Source of the DNA: Syntrophotalea acetylenivorans
GTDB taxonomy: Bacteria; Desulfobacterota; Desulfuromonadia; Desulfuromonadales; Syntrophotaleaceae
DNA: 64,000 bases
Reading direction: 5' to 3'
NCBI RefSeq assembly: GCF_001887775.1
Contig: NZ_CP015519.1
Coordinates: forward strand, 3,154,470-3,218,469
The number at the start of each line of letters is the position of its first letter. The first letter of the stretch is position 1. The notes under the pieces were generated by a model. That model saw only the letters and a program-made list of their open reading frames with translations. It ran no database searches and had not been told where the DNA came from. Shown here piece by piece: positions 1 through 8,311 of the stretch. The position numbers were made by a program, and so were the translations under genes.

Positions 1-2
1 GT

Positions 3-215
3 GAAGCCTATAACCAAAAGCTTTCCGAGCAACGGGCAATGGCCGTCAAGAATATGCTGGCCGGATACGGGGTATCGGCTATGCGCCTGACCACGATTGG
101 TTTCGGCGAGACCAAGCCCATAGCCAGTAACGTCACCGAAAGCGGTCGGCAGTTGAACCGCCGGGTGGCGATCACCATTACTCCCCGTCAGCAACAGCAA
201 CAGTATCAGAATTAA
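3..215 (+). CDS. OmpA-family C-terminal (peptidoglycan-binding) domain protein, 5' truncated by window
   Basis: Only the last 70 codons are in the window, in frame 3. The translation contains YNQKLSEQRAMAVKNML, GVSAMRLTTIGFGETKPIAS and GRQLNRRVAITI, which are the late motifs of the OmpA C-terminal domain (the LSxxRAxxVxxxL helix, the GxGExxP loop and the NRRVEI strand). Proteins with this domain bind peptidoglycan non-covalently and tie the outer membrane or a lipoprotein to the wall. The tail ends in a glutamine-rich stretch. The N-terminal part, and so the choice between porin, Pal or another lipoprotein, is outside the window. A terminator follows 43 bases downstream, so this is the last gene of its transcription unit. 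Confidence 0.85.
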   Translation, partial: EAYNQKLSEQRAMAVKNMLAGYGVSAMRLTTIGFGETKPIASNVTESGRQLNRRVAITITPRQQQQQYQN

Positions 216-257
216 ATAGGCTTCTTAGCCACGGTATAGCAGGTTTGCTTTGAAACG

Positions 258-287
258 CCCGTTCCTTAGTCAGGAACGGGCTTTTTT
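258..287 (+). terminator. Rho-independent terminator after the OmpA-like gene
   Basis: An 8-bp GC-rich perfect stem (258-265 with 273-280, cccgttcc/ggaacggg) is followed by a run of six T. Confidence 0.85.
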
Positions 288-310
288 ACTGCCAGTTTGA
301 GCCGGTGTGC

Positions 311-339
311 TTGACCTATTGGTCGGAAGGTATTTTAAT
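311..339 (+). promoter_or_regulatory. Candidate sigma-70 promoter upstream of acnB
   Basis: TTGACC (311-316) and TTTAAT (334-339) are separated by 17 bases. It is the best match in the 270-base gap before acnB, but it would leave a leader of about 210 bases. Confidence 0.3.
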
Positions 340-390
340 GTCTATATGTATTGAGAGGTGAATCTTCGGTCCACCCACCCTCAGGGAAGA

Positions 391-475
391 TTTTTACCAC
401 AGAGACCACAGAGTAAGACAAGGCCTTCGATTGAAGTAGGTGCTCCCGGGTTTCTTCGTGTGTTCTGTGGTGAAT
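391..475. repeat. Intergenic 'accacagag' inverted element
   Basis: The left side carries accacagagaccacagag and the right side ends in ttctgtggtgaa, an imperfect inverted pair enclosing about 50 bases. Elements with this motif are scattered between genes in many Deltaproteobacteria (recalled, not searched). No gene is seen in 288-559 apart from this element and the candidate promoter. Confidence 0.35.
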
Positions 476-559
476 GTTTGTTTTTTGGACTTGTCCGACA
501 AAATGCTGTTCTGTCAGCTGCCGGGTGTTTAAGCTTTCTTTACGACCCTGGAGATAAGG

Positions 560-3102
560 ATGTTTATTATGCTGGATGCCTACCTGCAACATCAATCCGA
601 ACGAAACCGACAGGGTATTCCGCCGTTGCCGCTGAATGCGGAACAGGTGACCGGTTTATGCGAACTGCTCTGCGAACCTCCAGCAGGGCGGGAAGAGCTC
701 TTGTTGGCCCTGCTGACGGACCGGGTACCACCGGGGGTGGACGAGGCCGCTCAAGTCAAGGCGGATTTTCTCGGGCGAATACTACGGCAAGAAATCAGTT
801 CGCCTCTACTCGATGCCGAGGGAGCCATTGACCTGCTTGCCGCCATGATGGGAGGCTACAATATCCCTCCCCTGGTAGCCGCTCTTGATGATCCTGAGTT
901 GGGTGTTAGAGCCGCTGCAGCACTTTCCGGACTGATTCTGGTTTACGATGCTTTTGATCAGGTGTTGGCCAAAACTGAGACGAACCCTCTGGCTCGGCAG
1001 GTTGTCGAATCCTGGGCCGCGGCTGACTGGTTTGTACGCCGCTTGCCTCTGCCCCAGCAGTTACGGGTCAAGATCTTCAAGGTTGAAGGGGAAATCAATA
1101 CCGACGATTTTTCGCCGGCCAGCGATGCCTGGAGTCGGCCCGATATCCCCCTGCATGCTCTGGCGATGGGTCGCAGTCGTTTTGCCGGCGGCATCGAAAC
1201 GATCGCTAGCTGGCGTGCTGCAGGCCATCAAGTGGCCTTTGCCGGCGATGTGGTCGGTACCGGCTCTTCCCGCAAATCCGCCTGCAACAGCCTGCTCTGG
1301 CACATTGGCGAGGATATTCCCGGCGTGCCCAACAAGCGAAGGGGCGGCGTGGTCCTTGGTGGCGTCATTGCACCGATTTTCTTTAATACTGCACAAGATT
1401 CGGGGCTTTGCCGCTGGAGCTGGACATCAGCGCCCTTCGGCATGGCGCCGAAGTGGTCATCGACACGCTTGCCGGTGAAATTCGCGACGAAACCGGCAAC
1501 GTATTGACGACCTTTTCGTTGCGGCCCGATACACTGGCTGATGAATACCGGGCGGGCGGTCGCATCCCGCTGATTATCGGCCGGGCTTTGACCGAACGGG
1601 CTTGCCGGGCGTTGAAATTGGAATCATGCACGTTGTTTGCCGAGGCACAGAATCCACAACCGAAGGCTGGGCAGGGTTACAGTCTGGCGCAAAAACTGGT
1701 GGGCAAGGCCTGCGGTCTGCCGGGGGTATTGCCCGGTACGGCCTGTGAGCCGCGTATGACCACCGTCGGTTCTCAGGATACCACCGGTCCCATGACCGCC
1801 GACGAGCTTAAGGAGCTGGCCTGCCTCAAGTTTCAGGCGCCTTTATTCATGCAGTCCTTTTGCCATACCGCGGCCTATCCCAAACCGTCCGATGTGCTTA
1901 TGCACCGTAAACTGCCCGACTTTATCAGTGAACGGGGAGGCGTGGCGCTGCGTCCCGGCGACGGGGTCATTCACTGCTGGTTGAACCGTCTGTTGCTGCC
2001 CGACACCGTCGGCACCGGAGGCGATTCCCACACCCGCTTCCCCTTGGGCATCTCCTTTCCGGCCGGTTCCGGTTTGGTGGCCTTTGCCGGGGCCTTGGGT
2101 TTTATGCCCCTGGATATGCCCGAGTCTGTTTTGGTGCGGTTCAAGGGGACCTTGAAGCCGGGCATCACCCTGCGTGATTTGGTCAACGCCATTCCCTATG
2201 CCGCTATTCAGCAGGGACTGCTGACCGTGCCGAAAAAGAACAAGAAAAATATTTTCAACGGCCGCATTCTGGAGATGGAGGGACTGCCTGACCTCAGTGT
2301 CGAACAGGCTTTTGAGCTGACCTGCGCCGCGGCCGAACGGAGTGCCGCCGCCACCTGTATCGATCTCTCCGAAGCCAGTGTGGCCACCTTTCTACGTTCC
2401 AATATCGCCCTGATGCGGCGCATGATCTCTGATGGTTATCAGGATGCAGCAACTTTGCAGGCACGTATCGACGCTGCCGAGAACTGGCTGCAAAAGCCGC
2501 AACTTCTGCGGGCCGATGGCCATGCCGAGTATGCCGCGGTGATTGAAATCGATCTGGATCAAATCGATGAACCCCTGGTTTGCTGCCCCAACGACCCCGA
2601 CGACGTTAAACCCCTGTCGGCTGTAGCCGAACAAGCGATCGACGATGTCTTCATCGGTTCCTGCATGTCCAATATCGGTCAGTTTCGCGCCGCTGCTGCC
2701 CTTTGGCGGGGGCAGGAATATACCGGTGCAGTGCGTACCTGGCTTTGCCCTCCGACACGCATGGATCAGCGGCAACTTAAAGAAGAGGGGCTGTTTACTT
2801 TGTTTAGCGCCATCGGTGGACGGATCGAACCCGCCGGTTGTTCTTTATGCATGGGTAACCAGGCCCGGGTACCCGATAAGGTTCAGGTTTTTTCCACCTC
2901 CACCCGCAACTTCGATAATCGCCTGGGCGATGGTGCCCAGGTCTATCTCGGTTCGGCAGAGCTGGCTGCCATGGTCAGCATGCTCGGCCGCATGCCGAGC
3001 GTCGAGGAGTATTTTAAGCTTTTTGCAGAAAAGGTTGCGCCCGTTGCCGACGAGGTATATCGCGGGTTGCAGTTTGATGAAATGGAGGGCTACCAGTCTT
3101 AG
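560..3102 (+). pseudogene. acnB: Aconitate hydratase B (AcnB), split by a one-base frameshift
   Basis: AcnB interconverts citrate and isocitrate through cis-aconitate with a [4Fe-4S] cluster. The first frame (560-about 1405) holds the helical N-terminal domain and the swivel domain (NTDDFSPASDAWSRPDIPLHALAM, then GDVVGTGSSRKSACNS and [13 protein letters not shown]). The second frame continues at once with [13 protein letters not shown] and runs to 3102. It includes GGDSHTRFP, the cluster cysteine in [12 protein letters not shown] and the pair in [12 protein letters not shown]. The frames meet at a run of four G (1402-1405); five would restore one continuous protein of about 847 residues, the usual AcnB length. 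GGAG lies 6 bases before the ATG at 560; MLDAYLQHQ at 569 is the alternative start. No other defect is seen, so this is either a recent mutation or a sequencing error in a homopolymer. Confidence 0.9.
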
Positions 3103-3153
3103 CCGGCAAACAGTAGCAGTTCTGTCACGTCCTAAAATAGATTGACGGTTTTT

Positions 3154-3900
3154 TCAAGCCACCTCCCTTGCGGAGGTGGCTTTCTTATGTACTTCTTCTG
3201 GTGTTTTCATGTCTAAGCTGAGGTGTGGCCTCAGACGATTGTAGGTATCGACGGATTCCCGCACCAAACCCTTCAACTCACTCAAAGTCCGGCACTTGGT
3301 GATCAGAAACTCCTGCTTCAAAATACCATTTACCCTCTCGGCCAAAGCGTTCTGATAACAATCATAGCCATCTGTCATTGACGGCGTCATACCATGACGC
3401 TTTAGCTCTTGCTGGTAGATCGCTGAACAATATTGTAGACCTCGGTCTGAATGGTGTATTAACGCTCGGCTTGTCTGTCGTTGCTTAGCTGCCCGACGTA
3501 AAGCTTTTACGACCCTGTCAGCACGCATATTGTCACTGACTTCATAACCCATGATTTTGCGGCTATAGGCATCTGTGACCAATGATAGATAGTGAACACC
3601 TTCATCCGTTTCAACGTAGGTAATATCGCTCACAAAGGCTTGTTCGGCACAGCTGATCTCTTGACTGCCTAAACGATTCGGGTATTTCTTCATCCAATGT
3701 TTGCTGTGCGTCGTTTTTGTGTAGCGCTTGATCGGTGTCACCAGCAGTTGATGCGCTCTCAAATAGTCAAAAAAAGCGTCACGCCCCAACTTTATTCCCT
3801 GCTCAACAAACATGGGTTTCAACAAAAAATACAGTTTGCGCGTACCAAGCCGCGGCATAAACCGTCTGACCTCCATCACCATTGACTTGACGGGTGCCAA
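3154..3900 (-). CDS. IS3-family transposase OrfB (DDE integrase domain)
   Basis: The rve integrase core is complete. The three acidic residues are visible in FVSDITYVETDEGVHYLSLV, IHHSDRGLQYCS and NALAERVNGILKQEF, giving the D-D(35)E pattern. The upstream HTH_21 region (RRFMPRLGTRKLYFLL) is also present. A TTG at 3900 is the only independent start in the open frame. The same frame is open further upstream and reads LSLSRACKLLGITRQAVYQR, the usual OrfB beginning. The working product is therefore most likely an OrfAB fusion made by -1 slippage at the A5G3 run (minus strand, 3998-3991). It catalyses cut-and-paste or copy-out movement of this element. Confidence 0.9.
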   Translation of the reverse strand: MAPVKSMVMEVRRFMPRLGTRKLYFLLKPMFVEQGIKLGRDAFFDYLRAHQLLVTPIKRYTKTTHSKHWMKKYPNRLGSQEISCAEQAFVSDITYVETDEGVHYLSLVTDAYSRKIMGYEVSDNMRADRVVKALRRAAKQRQTSRALIHHSDRGLQYCSAIYQQELKRHGMTPSMTDGYDCYQNALAERVNGILKQEFLITKCRTLSELKGLVRESVDTYNRLRPHLSLDMKTPEEVHKKATSAREVA

Positions 3901-3986
3901 CTCTATGCTGCGCTGCTCACTGCGTTTTTCTCTTTGATAAACGGCTTGCCGGGTGATGCCAAGGAGCTTACAAGCGCGGCTTAGAC

Positions 3987-4388
3987 TCAGCCCTTTTTGT
4001 TTTTGAAGGCGTCTCGCTCCTTGGCAATATACTTTTTTCGCAGTCCCGTTCCGTGCTCTGCATCCAGGATATCCACCACTTCATTCAACAACAGATTGCG
4101 AAGACGTTCATCCTCAAGTTCGCGCTCGAGTCGCTTGATTTTCTGTGCGGGACTTTCTTTGGCTTTGGGAGATTTGGGCATGGTCATCCTCACAGGTTGG
4201 GTCCAATCCAGCCTTCCGTGTTTTCGCAACCATTTTAACACTGTCGAGCGGCCCTGGATGCCATAAATCTTCTGAGCCTGCTTGTAGGTCATGTCGCCTT
4301 TTTCTACGGCAGCAACCACCTGCAATTTAAAGCCCATGGTGTAATCACGTTGAGTACGTCTCTTCCGCTTACTTTCTGCTGTGTCCAT
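3987..4388 (-). CDS. IS3-family transposase OrfA (helix-turn-helix)
   Basis: A 133-residue protein. The HTH segment FKLQVVAAVEKGDMTYKQAQ is followed by GRSTVLKWLRKHGRLDW, then a lysine-rich linker and a leucine-zipper-like helix (KIKRLERELEDERLRNLLLNEVVDIL). OrfA binds the IS ends and supplies the N-terminal part of the OrfAB transposase. The start at 4388 (MDTAESKRK) is chosen because AGGAGG lies 7 bases upstream; a longer in-frame ATG at 4430 would begin just outside the element. The protein ends KNKKG-stop over the slippery A5G3 run. Confidence 0.88.
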   Translation of the reverse strand: MDTAESKRKRRTQRDYTMGFKLQVVAAVEKGDMTYKQAQKIYGIQGRSTVLKWLRKHGRLDWTQPVRMTMPKSPKAKESPAQKIKRLERELEDERLRNLLLNEVVDILDAEHGTGLRKKYIAKERDAFKNKKG

Positions 4389-4440
4389 AAATAAGCCTCC
4401 TAGCTGTAAACTTATTTCAGGACGGGACATTCAGTCAAAA

Positions 4441-4478
4441 AAGGCCGTCTCCCAAATCGGGAGACGGCCTTTTGGTTT
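4441..4478 (+). terminator. Rho-independent terminator, probably of acnB
   Basis: A 13-bp perfect stem (4441-4453 with 4459-4471, aaggccgtctccc and complement) has a 5-base loop and a T tract (TTTTGGTTT). It is now separated from acnB by the insertion sequence. Confidence 0.8.
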
Positions 4479-4545
4479 GCGCCTAAAGTCTTTCTTTTAG
4501 TAGTTGCGTTTTGAGTGACCAGGCAAACGGTTATGAGAAGCCTTT

Positions 4546-4940
4546 AAACCCCAACCCCATATCTCACGCAAAGCCGCAAAGCCGCCAAGAGAATCAAAAC
4601 CTGATTTTCAGGGTTTGCTTTGCGCCTTTGCGTCTTGAGAGAGCGAAGCGAACGGGCGTGAGGCCGCTTTTCAGGGTTTGCAAACGCTAGCCGAATTCAA
4701 TCGCCAAACCGATCGTGCCATTGGTTGCAAATCGTTACCGCTCTAACCCCCAACCCTATATCTTACGCAAAGCCGCAAAGCCGCCAAGAGAATCAAAACC
4801 TGATTTTCAGGGTTTGCTTTGCGCTTTTGCGTCTTGAGAGAGCGAAGCGAACAGGCGTGAGTTCGCTTTTCAGAAGTTCTAAATTCAATCCGGATTCAAC
4901 CGCCGAATCGTTCGTGCCATTTGTCGAAAATCACTACCTT
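4546..4940. repeat. Tandem duplication of about 195 bp covering the 3' end of the HD-domain gene
   Basis: Copy 1 (about 4546-4740) and copy 2 (about 4744-4940) share ctcacgcaaagccgcaaag, gccaagagaatcaaaacctg and gcgtcttgagagagcgaagc, with scattered changes. Copy 2 holds the last 15 or so codons of the HD-domain gene (WHERFGG-stop). Copy 1 holds a drifted version of the same codons (WHDRFGD-stop). Each copy also contains an internal inverted element (gcaaagccgcaaag against ctttgcgcctttgcg) of a kind common between genes in this group of bacteria. No gene is seen between 4479 and 4895. Confidence 0.75.
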
Positions 4941-5441
4941 GTCCTCACCGTGGCGGGCCAGGGAATTACGGACTTTATCAACGCTGCGCTCGAAGCCGAG
5001 TTTGGCCGGGTTTTTGGAAAAAAACAGGTCCGCGTAGGCGACGATCCGCTCCTCCAGGCTTAGGGGCAGCATATCCCGTACCGGCAAAGGTAGTTTCTGA
5101 CGCACAATCTCTTCAGCGCTTAAACCGACACCGATGTGTCGCTCGCATACCAGTGCATGGCGTGGCAGGCCTTCGGCGTCGAGGAGTTCCCGTCCCTTGA
5201 TGCCATGGCAGAGATAGGGCAGTGTTCCCTTGCATCCGAGCAGGGGGGCGGCGGTGAAAAGAATGCCGATGTCGTGCAACAGGGCCGCTTCGCGGACGAA
5301 ATCCGTATCAACGGCGGTTTTCGGCATTCGGTTGGCGATGATAACCGCTTTTTCGGCGACTTGCTCGCTGTGTTGCAACAAAATGCGATGGGTGGTGCTT
5401 CCCGGTGGATAATGTTTTTCTATCAGTGCAATGGGGTTCAC
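4896..5441 (-). CDS. HD-domain (HDIG) phosphohydrolase-like protein
   Basis: A 181-residue protein with an HD domain: HRILLQHSEQVAEKAVIIANRM gives the first metal histidine and AALLHDIGILF the HD pair, followed by H(GIKGRELL) and CERHIGVGLS. HD proteins hydrolyse phosphate esters, often of nucleotides, using bound divalent metals; the substrate here is not predictable. The second half (EERIVAYADLFFSKNP) is typical of small stand-alone HDIG proteins. It stands alone, convergent with acnB, and its last codons are duplicated downstream. No signal peptide or membrane segment is seen. Confidence 0.75.
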   Translation of the reverse strand: MNPIALIEKHYPPGSTTHRILLQHSEQVAEKAVIIANRMPKTAVDTDFVREAALLHDIGILFTAAPLLGCKGTLPYLCHGIKGRELLDAEGLPRHALVCERHIGVGLSAEEIVRQKLPLPVRDMLPLSLEERIVAYADLFFSKNPAKLGFERSVDKVRNSLARHGEDKVVIFDKWHERFGG

Positions 5442-5616
5442 AGGAATAAAGCATTTCCGTTTTAGTAGGGTGTGAAGTTTATGGTCTCTTTTTTTTATAA
5501 TATATTTCAGCCGGTTAAGGCCAGCTAAAATATGTTCAGATGTTGGATAGGTATGGTGACCTGTTGCAGATGTTCTATACTCTGAACAAGGGTTTACATC
5601 TTTGAAGGGGGCGATT

Positions 5617-6843
5617 ATGGAGCAGCAAGTTGTTTTGCGAGGCCATTTGATCGATGACCAGATTTTGTCCCGGGTGCTGGACGCTATCGGTAGCCTCGGG
5701 GCTGAACACGAGATTGAAAAGCTCTCGGTCGGTCGTACCCGCCAGGATTGCAGCGAGGTGTTGTTGAGAATAACCGCACCGACCAGTGAAGTTTTGGCTG
5801 AAGTGCTGGAACGTATCGCTGTTTTAGGGGCTGAGCCTGTTGAGTTTCTTCCTGCCCGGTTACAACCCGCTCCCGGCGACGGTGTTTTGCCGAAGCATTT
5901 TTATGCTACCACCAATTTGCCGACGAAAGTTCTGGTTGCCGGACACTGGCTGTCTGTGACCGAAGAAGAGATGGATCTGGCCCTGGTGGTTTCTCCTGAA
6001 CTGGATCGGGTCAGGGCGCTACCCATGACTGCGGTAAAGGCGGGCGATCAGGTCGTGGTTGGCGAACAAGGAGTGCGGGTCAGTTATCCTCCCCGGGTAT
6101 CGGGGGAGCACAGTTTTCGCTTTATGAGCAGCAGTGTTTCGGCCGAAAAGCCCAAGAGTCCTTTGCTTCAGCAGGTCGTTGCCGCGGTTCGTCGCATCAA
6201 GCAGGCGAATAAAAAGGTTTTGTTGGTCGGAGGCCCAGCCATCGTTCATACCGGAGCCGGACCGCTCCTCGAGGAACTGATTCGCCAGGGGTGGGTCGAC
6301 GTTCTGTTTGCCGGTAACGCCCTGGCGGCCCACGATATTGAGCAGGCGCTGTTCGGTACCTCTCTGGGAGTGCCGGTGTGCGGTGACCGGCCAAGCCGAT
6401 CGGGCCATGCTCATCATCTATGGGCTATCAATTCCATTCGAGAGGCCGGATCCATTAAGGGGGCTGTTACCTCCGGTGTCCTCAATCGGGGCATCATGCA
6501 CGCCTGTGTTACCCATCAAATCCCCTTTGTACTGGCCGGTTCCATTCGGGACGACGGGCCGCTGCCGGAGGTCGTCACCGATGTGCTGGTGGCTCAAGAG
6601 GCGATGCGCCAACAATTATCCGGGGTCGGTCTGGCTTTTATGATCGGCACCACATTGCACGCTATTGCTACCGGCAACCTGCTGCCTGCCCGGGTCTTTA
6701 CCGTCTGTGTTGACATCAATCCGGGAGTGGTGACGAAGCTGCACGACCGTGGCAGTCGTCAGTCTCTGGGCATCGTTATGGATGCTGCTTCCTTTCTCGA
6801 ACAGTTGGCTCGAGGGTTGGAAGTTGAAATCAGTAACGAGTGA
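5617..6843 (+). CDS. LOR/SDH-domain protein, TIGR00300 family (possible ornithine cyclodeaminase-type enzyme)
   Basis: A 408-residue protein. The N-terminal LOR/SDH region (RGHLIDDQILSRVLDAIGSL, residues 5-25) is followed by GDGVLPKHFYATTNLPT. A C-terminal Rossmann-like domain has VLLVGGPAIVHTGAGPLLEEL, DVLFAGNALAAHDIEQALFG, PFVLAGSIRDDGPLPEV and VCVDINPGVVTKLHDRG. These are the family signatures. An archaeal member was characterised as an NAD-dependent ornithine cyclodeaminase, and related cyanobacterial proteins carry this domain in arginine breakdown; bacterial stand-alone members are mostly untested. The start at 5617 follows a GAAGGGG ribosome site; the in-frame codon at 5602 has none. 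It is a single gene, convergent with the MFS gene. Confidence 0.75.
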   Translation: MEQQVVLRGHLIDDQILSRVLDAIGSLGAEHEIEKLSVGRTRQDCSEVLLRITAPTSEVLAEVLERIAVLGAEPVEFLPARLQPAPGDGVLPKHFYATTNLPTKVLVAGHWLSVTEEEMDLALVVSPELDRVRALPMTAVKAGDQVVVGEQGVRVSYPPRVSGEHSFRFMSSSVSAEKPKSPLLQQVVAAVRRIKQANKKVLLVGGPAIVHTGAGPLLEELIRQGWVDVLFAGNALAAHDIEQALFGTSLGVPVCGDRPSRSGHAHHLWAINSIREAGSIKGAVTSGVLNRGIMHACVTHQIPFVLAGSIRDDGPLPEVVTDVLVAQEAMRQQLSGVGLAFMIGTTLHAIATGNLLPARVFTVCVDINPGVVTKLHDRGSRQSLGIVMDAASFLEQLARGLEVEISNE

Positions 6844-6875
6844 TGAGTGATGGGGCTTGAATCTGAAATCAGCCA

Positions 6876-8090
6876 CTAACCACCGTCCACGTTCGTGGAG
6901 GTGTTCGGCAGAGTATTCAAAAACAACCACGCCCCAGGTAGCAGCGCTACGGCGAACAGTACCGCCATTACGCCAAAGGTAGGACGCAAACCGAGGTGGT
7001 CGGCGGCTAGTCCCACCAGGGGGCCTGTCGCAACGAACAGAATGCGAAAGGCCAGGCTGTGCAAAGACAGGATGCTGGCGCGGTTGCTGCGGCTACTGGC
7101 TTTTTGCAGGTGGTTGCGCATGATGGGGCCCTGCAGGCCGCGCATGGCTGTGAGCAGGTAATAGAAAAGGAAGCTCCACACTCCGGCAGTCAGTCCCAAT
7201 CCCGCATAACCGGTGATAATCAGGACGATGAACAAGGCAATACTGCCGCGGTGCCCCCAGGCGAAATGCAAACGTTGGCTGATCAGCGAACAGAGGGCGA
7301 TGGTCAGGTTGGCCCCCGCCCACACCGGTCCGAACCAGGCGAGGGGTACTCCGGTCTGTTGCATGTAGGGTTGAATCAGCCATACGGTATAGAAAGAGGC
7401 GATGCCGAGCACGGTGCCGAACAGGATCGTGGCCCGGACGTGACGGCTCTCCAGAAAGGCGTAGCGGCAGGTGTGCAGCGCTTCCATCAAGTGAGAATGG
7501 ATGGCCGGTTCGGCTTCTGTCTCCGGTTCGATCAGAGTCAGGCAGAGTCCAAGCCCGAGTATCCATAGGCCGATCTGTCCAACAAAGGGCAGCAGGGGCC
7601 AGGCCGCATACATGACCCCCGCAAACAGGGCTCCGGCGGCCTCGCCCGTCTGGGCGCAACCGGTCATGCGCCCGTCGAAACGGGCATACTGTTCTTCCCT
7701 TCCCTGGGCACGCAATGTCTCAAAGAGCAGGGCACTGTCTGAACCGCTGATGAAAGCCCAGGCCCCACCGAGAATAATTTCAGCAAGCAGCACTCCGGCA
7801 AAAGAATCGGCTAGGGTGTAGAGGCTCCAGCCGCCGATGGCTAGCATGCAGGCCAGAGTCAGCGCAGTGCGGTAGCCCAAACGATCGCTGAGGTAGCCAG
7901 ACGGATACTCAAAAAGGATACTGGCTATCGAAAAGATCGCCTGCAGCAGCAGAATATCGGTCAGACTGAGGCCGATCTGATCCTTCCAGAACAGAGTGAT
8001 GATCGCCATCGGAAACAGAGTCATCTTGAGGAAAGAAAAAGCGTAGAGCTTGGGTATATTGTGTTGTAGTGGCATGGTACCGGTATTCAT
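6876..8090 (-). CDS. Major facilitator superfamily transporter
   Basis: A 404-residue, very hydrophobic protein with about 12 predicted membrane spans in two halves and a hydrophilic central loop (LIEPETEAEPAIHSHLMEAL, near residues 185-205). The MFS signature between spans 2 and 3 is recognisable as GYLSDRLGYRTALTLA, with a weaker copy in the second half (LVGLAADHLGLRPTFG). The substrate cannot be read from the sequence. The N-terminal start at 8090 is uncertain: MPLQHNIPKLY, 15 bases downstream, is possible, and neither has a strong ribosome site. It is a single gene, convergent with the LOR/SDH gene. Confidence 0.85.
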   Translation of the reverse strand: MNTGTMPLQHNIPKLYAFSFLKMTLFPMAIITLFWKDQIGLSLTDILLLQAIFSIASILFEYPSGYLSDRLGYRTALTLACMLAIGGWSLYTLADSFAGVLLAEIILGGAWAFISGSDSALLFETLRAQGREEQYARFDGRMTGCAQTGEAAGALFAGVMYAAWPLLPFVGQIGLWILGLGLCLTLIEPETEAEPAIHSHLMEALHTCRYAFLESRHVRATILFGTVLGIASFYTVWLIQPYMQQTGVPLAWFGPVWAGANLTIALCSLISQRLHFAWGHRGSIALFIVLIITGYAGLGLTAGVWSFLFYYLLTAMRGLQGPIMRNHLQKASSRSNRASILSLHSLAFRILFVATGPLVGLAADHLGLRPTFGVMAVLFAVALLPGAWLFLNTLPNTSTNVDGG

Positions 8091-8311
8091 GGAATCACTT
8101 TCTCGCCCTTCAGGTCGAAAGCCGTTGATGAACAGCTTGGAAAACTGTCGTCAGAATAGCAATTCCGCCATGCATTTGCTACTCGTCTTAACAATCCCTT
8201 TCTGAGCTTCTCTTCATTCTATTGTTGCGCCGGTTTGGCTGTGCTATTGTTCGGCAATAACTGATTTGCTGCTTGAGTTAGGATGACGTTCGTCTGTCGG
8301 GGAGGTCGTGG

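Larger units (their letters stand above)
3123..4429 (-). mobile_element. IS3-family insertion sequence, complete, about 1307 bp
   Basis: Imperfect terminal inverted repeats are visible: TGTCACGTCCTAAAATAG at 3123 and, on the other strand, TGTCCCGTCCTGAAATAA ending at 4429. The trinucleotide TTC flanks both ends (3120-3122 and 4430-4432), consistent with a 3-bp target duplication. Inside are orfA and orfB on the minus strand, with a slippery run for -1 frameshifting. It sits 20 bases after the acnB stop and before the hairpin at 4441, so it separates acnB from what was probably its own terminator. All parts look intact. Confidence 0.9.

Noticed and set aside
948..1478. Alternative 176-codon frame overlapping acnB
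   Set aside because: It is out of frame with clear aconitase motifs and has no motifs of its own.
4546..4940. Short-spaced repeats as a possible CRISPR array
   Set aside because: Only two copies of a 195-bp unit exist, with no regular spacers and no cas genes.
5550..5570. TGGTGACCTGTTGCA before the LOR/SDH gene as a sigma-54 promoter
   Set aside because: The GG-GC spacing is one base short of the required distance.
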